From Kitasatospora indigofera (GTDB lineage Bacteria > Actinomycetota > Actinomycetes > Streptomycetales > Streptomycetaceae): 64,000 bases of DNA. The notes below the pieces were generated by a model. That model was not told the origin of the DNA. It saw only the letters and a program-made list of their open reading frames with translations, and searched no databases. The DNA lies in NCBI RefSeq assembly GCF_014655955.1, contig NZ_BNBO01000021.1:62001-126000 (forward strand), given 5' to 3'. This document shows, one piece after another, positions 24,864-33,461 of the stretch. Made by a program: the position numbers and the translations under genes. The stretch's first letter is position 1, and each line of letters starts with the position of its first letter.

Positions 24864-25918
24864 CCGCCGCCGTCCCGGAGGCCCTGCTGCTGGACGGGGT
24901 GCTGGACGCCGAACAGGCCGCCGCCACCGTCCGCAGCATCCTCGCCGAGCAGCGGCCGGACGGTGCCATCCCCTGGTTCTCCGGCCACCACCTGGACCCC
25001 TGGGACCACACCGAGGCCGCGATGGCCCTCGACACCGCCGGGGAGCACGCCGCCGCCGAGGCCGCCTACCGCTGGCTGGCCGGCCGGCAGAACCCGGACG
25101 GCTCCTGGTACGCGGGCTACACCGACGGCGAGGTCACGGACGCGTCGAAGGAGACCAACTTCTGCGCGTACATCGCGGTCGGGGTCTGGCACCACCACCT
25201 CAGCACCGGCGACGACGCCTTCCTGGAGTGGATCTGGCCCACGGTCAGACGGGCCCTGGACTTCACCGTCGGCCTGCGGCTGCCCGGCGGCCCGATCGCC
25301 TGGCGGCTCGACGAGGACGGCACCGCGCCCGACGAGGCGCTGCTCACCGGCTCGTCCAGCATCCTGCACGCGCTGCGCTGCGGGCTGGCCGTCGCCGACT
25401 ACCTGGAGGAGCCCCAGCCCGACTGGGAGCTGGCCGCCGGGCGGCTGCGGCACGCGGTGGCCCGCCACCCCGAGCGGTTCCTCGACAAGGACCGCTTCTC
25501 GATGGACTGGTACTACCCGGTGCTCGGCACCGCGCTGCGCGGCCCGGCCGCGCTGGAGCGGATAGCACGGGACTGGGACCGCTTCGTGGTGCCCGGCCTC
25601 GGCGTGCGCTGCGTCAGCGACCGCCCCTGGGTGACCGGCGGGGAGAGCGCCGAACTCGCGCTCGCCCTGTGGGCGGTCGGCGAGTCCGACCGCGCGGTGG
25701 AAATCCTGCGCTGGATCCAGCGGCTGCGGCACACCGACGGCTCCTACTGGACGGGGTACGTCTTCGAGGACGACGCCGTCTGGCCGGAGGAGCGCACCAC
25801 CTGGACGGCCGGGGCGCTGCTGCTCGCGGTGGCCGCGCTGGGCGGCGACCCGGCCACCGTCGCGGTCTTCGGCGGCGACCAGCTGCCCGCGGGGCTGCTG
25901 GTGCAGGACTGCTGCTGA
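24860..25918 (+). CDS. Alpha/alpha-barrel protein (annotated as prenyltransferase-like; glycosidase-like toroid)
   Basis: 352 residues of six-hairpin type: EQRPDGAIPWFSGHHLDPWDHTEAAMAL, RQNPDGSWYAGYTDGEV, FCAYIAVGVWHHHL, GSSSILHALRCGL and HTDGSYWTGYVF (in pieces). The DGSW/Y repeats resemble prenyltransferase and squalene-cyclase repeats, but the acidic residues (HTEAAM, DGEVTDAS) would also suit an (alpha/alpha)6 glycoside hydrolase. There is no signal peptide. Co-translation with the methyltransferase and glycosyltransferase favours a carbohydrate role. Exact activity not recognised. Confidence 0.72.
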   Translation: MTAAVPEALLLDGVLDAEQAAATVRSILAEQRPDGAIPWFSGHHLDPWDHTEAAMALDTAGEHAAAEAAYRWLAGRQNPDGSWYAGYTDGEVTDASKETNFCAYIAVGVWHHHLSTGDDAFLEWIWPTVRRALDFTVGLRLPGGPIAWRLDEDGTAPDEALLTGSSSILHALRCGLAVADYLEEPQPDWELAAGRLRHAVARHPERFLDKDRFSMDWYYPVLGTALRGPAALERIARDWDRFVVPGLGVRCVSDRPWVTGGESAELALALWAVGESDRAVEILRWIQRLRHTDGSYWTGYVFEDDAVWPEERTTWTAGALLLAVAALGGDPATVAVFGGDQLPAGLLVQDCC

Positions 25919-25922
25919 GCCT

Positions 25923-25942
25923 GCCGGGCCCGCGGGCCCGGC
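25923..25942 (+). terminator. GC palindrome after the operon
   Basis: GCCGGGCCCGCGGGCCCGGC is a perfect 20-bp palindrome 4 bp after the stop, probably the first part of a double terminator. Confidence 0.55.
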
Positions 25943-25958
25943 GACGCGGCGGAGGGCG

Positions 25959-26010
25959 GGAACACGAGTGGGGCGGGACCGGAGATCCGGTCCCGCCCCA
26001 CTCGTGTTCC
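25959..26010. terminator. Bidirectional terminator, 25-bp perfect stem
   Basis: Arms 25959-25983 and 25986-26010 are exact complements with only 2 bases between them. It fills the gap between the plus-strand operon and the convergent minus-strand gene ending at 26016. Confidence 0.88.
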
Positions 26011-26015
26011 GGGCG

Positions 26016-26948
26016 TCAGCCGCGCTGGATGCCCGAGGTGTCGTTCAGCACGCCCTGGCTGCCGTCCTGCAGCTGGGCGACCAGGGCCGCGCCGCGCTGC
26101 TCGACCGCGAGGTACCAGGTGCCGGGGACGAGGTCGCCGACCGGGCCGCCGTGCGGGTTGTCCTTCGGGGCCAGCTGGCGCTGCTCCGGGACGGCGAACC
26201 AGAACGGGGCGAAGTCCGCCGCCGGGGCGGCCTGGGCGGGCGCCGCCTGGGCCTGGACGGGCTGCGGCTGGGCCGGCTGGCCGCCGAGCGAGGCGTCCTG
26301 CGGCTGGCCGGGCGTCGGGTAGCCGTACCCGCCCTGCTGCGGCTGGCCGTAGGCCGGCGGCTGCGCGGCCTCCTGGCCGGGGGCGGGGTAGCCGTACTGG
26401 CCGGGCTGCGGCTGGCCCTGGGCCGCGCCGGGCGCCGGGTAGCCGGCCGCGCCGGGGTAGCCGGGCTGGACGGCCGGCTTGTCGGTGACGAGCGGGGCCT
26501 GCAGGGCGGGCACCAGCGGGCCGGCGGCGGCCGCACCGGCCAGCACGATCAGCGCGAGGACGGCCAGCCAGGCGCCGAAGCCGTGACCGTACGCCGAGCT
26601 GTCACCGCCACCGCCGAGCGCCCAGACGCCGGTCCAGAGCGCGGCGACCGCGAAGGCGATGCCCCACTGGTCCAGCCGCAGGCCGAGGACCTGGCGGGTG
26701 GTCGCGGCCGGGCCCTGGAAGCGCTGCACCAGGATCAGGGCGGCGGCGGCCAGGCCGAGCAGGAACACCGACGGCAGGATCGGGAACAGCCCCGTGTTCC
26801 AGGCGTTCTGGGAGGCCGAGTAGCAGGTCGGGCTCTTGACGCCGGAGCAGGCGTCGAAGGTGGTGTACGGCAGGAAGGAGGCGATGAACAGCAGGACGGC
26901 CGCACCTGCGACGGCGGCGTCTCCCCTGGTGAGAGCGCGCAGATTCAC
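26016..26948 (-). CDS. Four-helix membrane protein with Pro/Gly/Gln-rich tail (DUF5336-like)
   Basis: 310 residues. Four hydrophobic segments (AAVLLFIASFLPYTT, FPILPSVFLLGLAAAALI, WGIAFAVAALWTGVWAL, WLAVLALIVLAGAAAAG) carry an extracellular loop with a probable disulfide (DACSGVKSPTCYS). A low-complexity tail of PGYPG, YGYPAPG and QPQ units follows, then a conserved end (WFAVPEQRQL, DLVPGTWYLAVEQRG). Mycobacterial Pro/Gly-rich antigens have the same layout. GTG 26948 with GAGGGGAA upstream is the start. Function unknown, probably cell envelope. Confidence 0.75.
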   Translation of the reverse strand: MNLRALTRGDAAVAGAAVLLFIASFLPYTTFDACSGVKSPTCYSASQNAWNTGLFPILPSVFLLGLAAAALILVQRFQGPAATTRQVLGLRLDQWGIAFAVAALWTGVWALGGGGDSSAYGHGFGAWLAVLALIVLAGAAAAGPLVPALQAPLVTDKPAVQPGYPGAAGYPAPGAAQGQPQPGQYGYPAPGQEAAQPPAYGQPQQGGYGYPTPGQPQDASLGGQPAQPQPVQAQAAPAQAAPAADFAPFWFAVPEQRQLAPKDNPHGGPVGDLVPGTWYLAVEQRGAALVAQLQDGSQGVLNDTSGIQRG

Positions 26949-27121
26949 TAACGTTCCCCTCGTTGGTGTGTCGTGGACGGCAGCTTGCGTGTCCGGATTG
27001 CCGGACCGGTCACCGGACGGGAAAACTCCCGAACGGACCAAGAGCCTAGGGCCAACGCCCGAGCGTGTGCACGGCGGGCTCCGTAATGGGGCGAAGTCGT
27101 TGCAAAAGCCAGCCCCGCTGG

Positions 27122-28153
27122 TCAGCCCGGTGTGGTCAGATACGTCGTCAGTGCGTCGGCGATGCCCTGCGCCGCCAGCTGGCGCCATTGAGGGTCCGTC
27201 ATCCGCTGCGCGTCGCCCGCGTTGCGCATGTTGCCGCACTCGATGAAGACCTTGGGGACGGTGGAGAGGTTCAGCCCGCCCAGATCGGACCGGGTGTCCA
27301 GGCCCTGCGAGGCGATGTAGTCGGCGAACGGCTCGCCGGTGGCGGCCTTGAAGCCGTCCCGCAGCAGCAGGCCCAGGCGGTGCGAGGGCGCGACGATCGC
27401 GGCGTTCGCGGCCCGCCCGGCGGCGACCTTCGCCGGCATGATCACGTGGAAGCCGCTGCCGGAGGCGGGGCCGCCGTCCGCGTGCACGGACACCGCGGCG
27501 TCCGCGTGCGCGGTGTTGCCGGCCTTGGCCCGCTCGTCGATGCAGGGCCCCCACGGCTTGTCACCGTCCTGGGTGAACACCACCGTCGCGCCGCGCGCCT
27601 CCAGGATCGCCCGGGCCCGCCGCGAGACGTCCAGGGTGTACTCGGCCTCGGAGTAGCCGGCGTTGGTCGAGGTGCCGGTGGTGTCGCACTCCTTGCGCGC
27701 GTTGCCTATGTCGACCTGTCGGTTTATCTCGGTGGTGTGCGCGGAGTTGTTGGTGTTGTGCCCGGGGTCGATCAGTACGGTCCGCCCCACCAGCACCCGG
27801 CCCGAGGGCGCCGCCGGGGCCGTCGTGACGGCCGGCGCGGAGGGGGCCGCCGAGGGGCCGCCCGCCGGGGCGACGGCCGGTGCCGACCCCTCGCCGGCGC
27901 CCGCCGGGCTCGCGCCGGCCGGGCGGGGCGTCGGGAGCCCGGTGTCGGGCAGCGGGTCCGAGGCGGCGGCCGGCGAGGCGTCGGGGGTCTGCCCGGACAC
28001 CGCCTGCCAGCCCAGCCAGCCCGCGAAGCAGAGCGGCAGCACGGCGCCGACGACGGCCACCACGTGCAGCCGGGTGCGCCGGGGCCGGGCCTCGGCCGCC
28101 GGGCCGTCGGGGGAGCGGGAGGGGTCGGGGTGCTGAGGGGTGGTGCCGGTCAC
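27122..28153 (-). CDS. N-acetylmuramoyl-L-alanine amidase (Amidase_3)
   Basis: 343 residues: N-terminal cytoplasmic stretch, one membrane helix (LHVVAVVGAVLPLCFAGWLGW), a Pro/Ala/Thr linker, then a zinc amidase. Zinc ligands are visible in LIDPGHNTNNSAH (His), SEAEYTLDVSRRA (Glu) and SVHADGG (His); the catalytic Glu is in VFIECGNMRNAGDAQRM. The enzyme cuts the MurNAc-L-Ala bond of peptidoglycan and is similar in form to actinobacterial Rv3717-type amidases, here with a membrane anchor. It starts at GTG 28153, only 7 bp after the stop of the preceding gene, so the two are an operon. Confidence 0.9.
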   Translation of the reverse strand: MTGTTPQHPDPSRSPDGPAAEARPRRTRLHVVAVVGAVLPLCFAGWLGWQAVSGQTPDASPAAASDPLPDTGLPTPRPAGASPAGAGEGSAPAVAPAGGPSAAPSAPAVTTAPAAPSGRVLVGRTVLIDPGHNTNNSAHTTEINRQVDIGNARKECDTTGTSTNAGYSEAEYTLDVSRRARAILEARGATVVFTQDGDKPWGPCIDERAKAGNTAHADAAVSVHADGGPASGSGFHVIMPAKVAAGRAANAAIVAPSHRLGLLLRDGFKAATGEPFADYIASQGLDTRSDLGGLNLSTVPKVFIECGNMRNAGDAQRMTDPQWRQLAAQGIADALTTYLTTPG

Positions 28154-28160
28154 GAGTCGT

Positions 28161-29531
28161 TCAGATCCTGTCCCAGGTGCGCGGCGTCAGCCCGTAGGTG
28201 TCGACGGCCGGTTTCCATTTCGCGACGAAGTCCTTCTTGGCGAGGGTGGCCTGCGGGTTGAGTTCGTCCGCCCGCTTCTTCTCGGCGGTGGTCGGCGCGC
28301 TGCTGCCCGGGCAGCCCTGGGCGGAGACCGCCCTGGCCCAGGCCGCGTAGGCCCGGTCGATCTCGGCCGACTGCTGCCAGGCGGTCCGCAGCGACTGCAC
28401 GGCGTCCGCGCCGCCGGCCACGTCCGCGACGTCGAGCTTGGCCAGCTCGCCGAGCAGCTGCTCGCGCTGCTGGGCGCCGGTGTCGAAGACCTGCGCGGCG
28501 CTCTCGATGTCCGCCTTGGCCGGGCAGCTGGAGACCTTGGCCACCGCGCTGCCGATCGGTGCCTTGGCGCCCTCGGCGCGGGCCAGCAGCTCGTCCAGCG
28601 CCCTGGCCTGGGTCTGGGCCTTCACCTGGTCGGCGCTGGGGCTCGCGGCCGGGCTCGCGGCGGTCGGGGCCGGCCCGCTCGCGGGCGCCGAGGCGTCCCC
28701 GCTGAGCGGCGGCGCGGGCTGCTCGCCGCCCGTCCCGGTGCTCGCCGGCGCCGCGGCCTTCCGGTCCGGGCCGTCGCTGGAGTTCTGCACCGCCCAGACC
28801 ACGCCGCCGCCGAGGCCGAGCACCAGCAGCAGGCCCACCGCGACCAGCAGCGGGGTGCGGTTGCGGGGCCGGCGCTCCTCGTCGTCCAGGTCGATCGCCT
28901 CGTAGCCCGCGTGGCCGGGCTGCCCGCCGGGGTAGGGGCCCTGCTGGTACTGCGGGAACTGGTCCGGCGGGTACGCGTCCTGGCGGAACATGTCCGGCGG
29001 GAACTGGTCCTGCTGGTACGGGCCGGGGGGCGGGCCGGCCGGCCCGCCGCCGCCGGCGTGCGAGGGGAAGCCCTGGCCGGGGGCGGACTGCGGGTACGAC
29101 GGGGCCTGCTGGGGCGGCTGCGGCGGGAAGGGCTGCTGCCCCTGCCCCTGCGCCGCCGCCTGCGGCGGGAACCCGTGGCCGCCGGGAGCCGCCGGCGGCA
29201 CGGCGGGCGCGAGCCTGGTCGGGGCGTCGTGCCCCGGCACCGGCGGACCGTACGGCCGGCCGGCCGGCGGGCCCGCGGGCGGACCGGGCTGCCCCGCTCC
29301 GGCCGGCTGTCCCGGCTGTCCCGGCTGTCCGGGCTGTCCCGGCGGCTCCTGCGCGGGCCGCAGCTGGGTCTGCCGGTCGTGCACCGGCCGGCCGTCCGGG
29401 TCCGGGCCGGGCGCGCCGCCCTGGTCGCCGCTCCGTCCGCCCGGTTGGCTGCCGCCTCGTACCCAGCCGCCTGCGCCCCCCCGGGCCGTGGGGTCCCAGA
29501 CCGCCGGAGCGGTGTTGTTCTGGTCCGTCAT
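28161..29531 (-). CDS. Proline-rich single-pass membrane protein, envelope-associated
   Basis: 456 residues. The first half is cytoplasmic and very rich in Pro, Gly and Gln (GQPGQPGQPGQPAG, YPPDQFPQYQQG). One helix follows (TPLLVAVGLLLVLGLGGGVVWAV), then a Ser/Ala/Pro spacer and an outer helical domain with two conserved cysteines (SSCPAKADIE, QGCPGSSAP) and heptad-like segments (QQREQLLGELAKL). No family is recognised. Co-transcription with a peptidoglycan amidase suggests a cell-wall role. ATG 29531 has a G-rich ribosome binding site. Confidence 0.72.
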   Translation of the reverse strand: MTDQNNTAPAVWDPTARGGAGGWVRGGSQPGGRSGDQGGAPGPDPDGRPVHDRQTQLRPAQEPPGQPGQPGQPGQPAGAGQPGPPAGPPAGRPYGPPVPGHDAPTRLAPAVPPAAPGGHGFPPQAAAQGQGQQPFPPQPPQQAPSYPQSAPGQGFPSHAGGGGPAGPPPGPYQQDQFPPDMFRQDAYPPDQFPQYQQGPYPGGQPGHAGYEAIDLDDEERRPRNRTPLLVAVGLLLVLGLGGGVVWAVQNSSDGPDRKAAAPASTGTGGEQPAPPLSGDASAPASGPAPTAASPAASPSADQVKAQTQARALDELLARAEGAKAPIGSAVAKVSSCPAKADIESAAQVFDTGAQQREQLLGELAKLDVADVAGGADAVQSLRTAWQQSAEIDRAYAAWARAVSAQGCPGSSAPTTAEKKRADELNPQATLAKKDFVAKWKPAVDTYGLTPRTWDRI

Positions 29532-29797
29532 GCGTTCGCCCCCGCCGTCCTGCCTCGCCGTGCGTTGCCGTGTCGTCGCTGCGGCGCCGGAGTTCCGCGC
29601 GGCCACCGTACCCGGACTGTCCCGGCCGGGGTGCCCCGGCACCCGGACAACCATGCGACGTGGCACGACGTTAGAGCATCCGTGATCGGTGCGGGGGTGG
29701 TTGGCCGTTCCGCGGGACGGGAGCGGTGGGCGGGACGTGGCGGGACCTGGCGGGCCCGTCCCGTCCCGGGCCGGGCCGGGCGGTGGCGGGGCCGGGG

Positions 29798-30460
29798 TCA
29801 GCCGGCGGCCGGGACGGCGCGCCGCAGCACCCGCAGCGAGCCGGTCACCGAGACCTCCTCGAACCCCTCGGCGAGCGCCCGCAGGTACACCCGGTACGGC
29901 GCCTGGCCGCCGTCCGCCGGGTCGGGGAAGACGTCGTGCACCACCAGGACGCCCGCCTGGTCCAGGTGCGGCGCCCAGCCCTCGTAGTCGCCGGTGGCGT
30001 GCTCGTCGGTGTGCCCGCCGTCGATGAAGACCAGGCCCAGCCGGCCGCCCCACAGCGCGGCGATCTGCGGCGAGCGGCCGACCAGCGCCACCACGTGCTC
30101 CTCCAGGCCGGCCGCGTGCAAGGTCCGGCGGAACCGCGGCAGGGTGTCCATCCGGCCGACCTCCGGGTCCACCAGCGTCGGGTCGTGGTACTCCCAGCCC
30201 GGCTGCTGCTCCTCGGAGCCCCGGTGGTGGTCCACGGTCAGGGCGACGGTGCCCGCCTCGCGGGCGGCGGCGGCCAGCAGGATCGCCGAGCGGCCGCAGT
30301 ACGTGCCGATCTCCAGCAGCGGCCGGCCGGTGCGCCGGGCCGCGTCGAGCGCGACCGCGTACAGCGCGAGGCCCTCGTCCACCGGCATGAACCCGGTCGC
30401 GGCCTCGAACGCGGCCAGCACCTCGGGTGCGGGGCGGGTGCTCTCCCGGAGGTCGGACAT
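29798..30460 (-). CDS. Class I SAM-dependent methyltransferase (Methyltransf_24-like)
   Basis: 220 residues. Motif I is LLEIGTYCGRSAILLA; VALTVDHHRGSEEQQ is the acidic-loop region; LVFIDGGHTDEHATGDYEGWAPHL and VLVVHDVFPDP follow. This is the small O-methyltransferase-like group with the FIDGxH motif, often acting on sugars or amino acids in secondary metabolism. The ATG at 30460 follows an AAGGAG sequence with eight-base spacing. It stands alone; substrate unknown. Confidence 0.88.
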   Translation of the reverse strand: MSDLRESTRPAPEVLAAFEAATGFMPVDEGLALYAVALDAARRTGRPLLEIGTYCGRSAILLAAAAREAGTVALTVDHHRGSEEQQPGWEYHDPTLVDPEVGRMDTLPRFRRTLHAAGLEEHVVALVGRSPQIAALWGGRLGLVFIDGGHTDEHATGDYEGWAPHLDQAGVLVVHDVFPDPADGGQAPYRVYLRALAEGFEEVSVTGSLRVLRRAVPAAG

Positions 30461-30696
30461 CGCGGTGCTCCTTGCAGACGGCGCGGGTGGTGGGGCCGGG
30501 GCGGTGCCCGGCGGTTGGACCCTACTCGACGGTAGGGCGGGGCCCGTCAGGGCACCGGGGCGCCCGGCGGCTCCTGACCGCCGCCGGCCGGGACGACGGC
30601 GGGGCGGTGCCGGGGAGCACCGCGAGGGCCCGGCGGTGTGCCGGGCCCTCGCGGGGTGGTTCGGTGCCGTTCGCGTCCGGCCGGTGGGGCCGTCGC

Positions 30697-30852
30697 TCAG
30701 CGCTGCTCGGCGGCCAGGCGGTGCCGGCCGTGGGCGTCCGCCCGGGGGCTGTCGTCCGGGGCGGTCAGGCCGCGGTGCCGTCCGTGCGCGGCGTCCTCGG
30801 TGCTGCTCGCGCCGGTGCCGGGGCTGGTGGTGTCGGAGAGGGTGTCGGACAT
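30697..30852 (-). CDS. Small hydrophilic protein, 51 residues
   Basis: Too short for usual ORF listing. ATG 30852 is preceded by GGAAG at 8-bp spacing and the frame ends at TGA 30697. The product is hydrophilic, Ser/Thr/Asp-rich at the start, and carries the hexapeptide AHGRHR twice (residues 22-27 and 40-45). No signal peptide or helix. Third-position G+C is high, as for real genes here. Small His/Arg-rich proteins of this kind occur in streptomycetes, with no known role. An RNA-only explanation of the region cannot be excluded. Confidence 0.5.
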   Translation of the reverse strand: MSDTLSDTTSPGTGASSTEDAAHGRHRGLTAPDDSPRADAHGRHRLAAEQR

Positions 30853-31130
30853 CAAATCGTCTTCCGTGCGAGGGTACGGGTGTCAGGTGCCGCCGCACGG
30901 CACCGGTGAGGGCAGGACGCCCGGGCGGAAAGCCCCGGGCGGGACGCCCGAAGGAGCGTCGGAGGCGGATGATCACGGCCTCTGCCCCGGCCACCCTAAC
31001 GGCCGGAACGAGCCAGATCCTATCGACCGGCTCGGGCCCCGCGGACGCCCGGTGCCGACCGCCCGGTAACTTTCGGCAACCGTCCGGGTGCCCCCGGGAA
31101 GCGCCCGCGGGCCCCGCGCGGGCGGGCCGG

Positions 31131-33461
31131 TCAGCCCGTCCTGCCGGTCCGCAGGAAGCCCGCCAGCAACTCCTGCAGCACCGCCGCGCCCTCCTCGGCG
31201 AGCAGCTCGTGCCCGGCGCCGGCCGCCTCCACGTAGCGGAAGTCGGCCCGGAGGCCGGCCCCCTCGACCCGGCCGAGCCGGATCAGCTCGTGCCGCAGCG
31301 AACGCGACTGGCCCACCGGGACGACCTCGTCGCGGTCGCCGTGCAGGATCAGCAGCGGCACGCCGATCCGGTGCGCCAGCTGGAGCACGTCGCGCGGGCC
31401 CCGCCCGTCCGTGACCGGCTCGTGGCCGCCCAGCCGGGTGGTCAGCGCCCGGACCGGCGCCGAAGCCTCCGCCAGCAGCCGGGCGCCGGAGAGGAAGGGC
31501 GCCACCACCGCGCAGCGCGCGACCTGCTCGGGCGGGGCGTGGGCGGCGGTCAGCAGGGCCAGGAAGGCGCCGTAGCTCACGCCGAACAGGGCGGGCGGTT
31601 CCAGGCCGAGGGCCGAGCGCTGGCCCGCGATGCCCTCCAGCAGCCCGAGCACGTCCTCCAGGTCGGGCCCGCCCCAGGCGCCGTGCACCGCCGTCGCGTG
31701 CCCGGCGCCGTAGCCGGTGCTGCCGCGCTGGTTGGGGGCGACCACCGCCAGGCCCTCGGCCGCCATCCGCTGCAAGGTCGGGTCGAACTCCAGCAGCCAG
31801 GCGTCCGCCGGGCCGCCGTGCAACGCCAGGACCAGCTGCGGACTGCTCAGCCAGGCGTCCCCGCCGTACACCACGGCCTCCAACGGGCCTGCTGGTCCGG
31901 CCAGTTCGAGACTCTGTGCGGAGTGCCAGCGGCTGCCGCCGGCGGGCCGCGCGCTGCCGTCCAGCCGCCAGCCGGGCGGCGCGGACCGGGCGGCCCTGGG
32001 CCCGCCGCCCGAGGGCGGCGCCGGTGCGGCCTCCCGCCAGGGCTGCGGCAGGCTGCCGCTCAGCGGCGCCAGTTGCAGCGGCAGCGGTACCGCGCCGGCC
32101 GCGCCCGCCGGGCCCGCGCCGAGCAGCTCGTCCACGTCCAGGGTGGCCAGCGCGGCGGGCTGGTCGGGCGAGGAGTACGGCATTCGCAGGCCGCCCGCCG
32201 ACCAGTGGGCGACGGCGCCCAGCCGGCCCGGCGGCACCGGCAGCGGGTCCAGCCGGTGGCCGGCCGGCCGCCAGAGCGCCAGCGCGGAGCTCGCGCCGTG
32301 GTCGATCTGGAGCGCGACCCGGACGTCCTCGGGCAGTCCGGTGCCGCCGCCGGCGCCGGTCCGGGGGACGCTCCCGGGGACGGCCTCCGGCCCGCCGGCC
32401 GGACCGGGCGGCGCGTACCGCACGGCCACCGGCCGCAGGAAGACGCCGGGGACGTGCAGGCAGTCCGGGAAGCGCAGCGGCACCGCGCCGCCGAGCACGC
32501 CCCAGCCGAGGCGGTCGGCGCCCGGGGCGTCGCTGCGCACCATGATGAAGCGGGAGTCGGGGTCGAACAGGACCAGCCGGTCGTTGCTCCGCTCGCCGAT
32601 CTCCAGCAGCGGGGTGACCTCGCCGAGGCCGAGGTCCAGCACCACGCTCCGGACCACGCCCTCGTGCACCCGGTCCAGGCCGAGCAGCCGCCCGGCCCGG
32701 TCCAGCCAGACCCCGCCGCCGTGCAGGCCGGGCAGTTCGGCCACCTGTTCGGGGGCGCTCCCGTCGGTGCGGACCAGCCAGACCGTGGTGACCGGCCGGG
32801 CGTCGGTGCCCAGGGCGATTGCCACCGGTGCGTCGCCGGGGCGGCCGGGGAGGAACGTGGGGGCGCCGGTGAGGGCGGGTGCGGCGGGGAGCGGCAGCAG
32901 TCGCAGGCCGGGCAGCCGCAGGGTGGCGAGGTGCCGCTCCCGGGTCGCCGGGGCGGCCGCCGCGGCCGCCTGGTCGTAGGGTGCCCGGCCGGCGGCCGCC
33001 TGGTCGTAGGACGCCTGGTGGTGGGGCCTCCCGGCGGCGGTGGTCAGGTCGAACGAGGTCCCGCCGAAGGGGGTGCCGGCGAAGGCCGTCCCGGCGAAGG
33101 CCGCTCGGTCCGGGGCCGTCCCGGCGAGGGCCGGGCCGCCGGCCTGGTCCGGCCCGGGCGGTCCGGGGTCGTCGTCGCCGGCCGACAGCAGTACCAGGTC
33201 GTGCCGGTCGCCGTCGTGCCGGCGGACCAGGACCGTCCCGTCGGCCAGCGACACCAGCTGCGAGTGCAGGCTCTCCGAGCGGTGGCCGGGCAGCGGCAGC
33301 GCCGTCGGCCGGGCCGGGCCGTCCACGGGGAGCCGCCAGCTCTCCGCGTACCAGCCGCCGTCGGTGCCGGAGGCCAGACAGGCCGCGTGCGAGCCGTCGG
33401 AGGCGAAGGTGAAGCCCAGCCGGCGCAGGGCCAGGGTCGAGCGGCGGGTGGCCACGTTCAC
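31131..33461 (-). CDS. S9-family (prolyl-oligopeptidase-type) serine peptidase
   Basis: 776 residues. An N-terminal beta-propeller-like region is followed from about residue 520 by an alpha/beta-hydrolase domain with the oxyanion segment LALHGGPADAW, nucleophile motif FGVSYGAF (Ser), Asp in LHGDRDEVVPV and His in GAGHELL. A low-complexity insert near residues 105-170 carries repeats such as AFAGT and YDQAAA not expected in the family. There is no signal peptide, so it is cytoplasmic. Translation starts at GTG 33461 or the GTG two codons later. A strong promoter lies about 360 bp upstream. Confidence 0.85.
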   Translation of the reverse strand: MNVATRRSTLALRRLGFTFASDGSHAACLASGTDGGWYAESWRLPVDGPARPTALPLPGHRSESLHSQLVSLADGTVLVRRHDGDRHDLVLLSAGDDDPGPPGPDQAGGPALAGTAPDRAAFAGTAFAGTPFGGTSFDLTTAAGRPHHQASYDQAAAGRAPYDQAAAAAAPATRERHLATLRLPGLRLLPLPAAPALTGAPTFLPGRPGDAPVAIALGTDARPVTTVWLVRTDGSAPEQVAELPGLHGGGVWLDRAGRLLGLDRVHEGVVRSVVLDLGLGEVTPLLEIGERSNDRLVLFDPDSRFIMVRSDAPGADRLGWGVLGGAVPLRFPDCLHVPGVFLRPVAVRYAPPGPAGGPEAVPGSVPRTGAGGGTGLPEDVRVALQIDHGASSALALWRPAGHRLDPLPVPPGRLGAVAHWSAGGLRMPYSSPDQPAALATLDVDELLGAGPAGAAGAVPLPLQLAPLSGSLPQPWREAAPAPPSGGGPRAARSAPPGWRLDGSARPAGGSRWHSAQSLELAGPAGPLEAVVYGGDAWLSSPQLVLALHGGPADAWLLEFDPTLQRMAAEGLAVVAPNQRGSTGYGAGHATAVHGAWGGPDLEDVLGLLEGIAGQRSALGLEPPALFGVSYGAFLALLTAAHAPPEQVARCAVVAPFLSGARLLAEASAPVRALTTRLGGHEPVTDGRGPRDVLQLAHRIGVPLLILHGDRDEVVPVGQSRSLRHELIRLGRVEGAGLRADFRYVEAAGAGHELLAEEGAAVLQELLAGFLRTGRTG

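Noticed and set aside
30853..31130. Possible riboswitch or tRNA between the 51-residue ORF and the S9 peptidase
   Set aside because: Several GC hairpins can be drawn, but no conserved RNA motif or T-loop was found.
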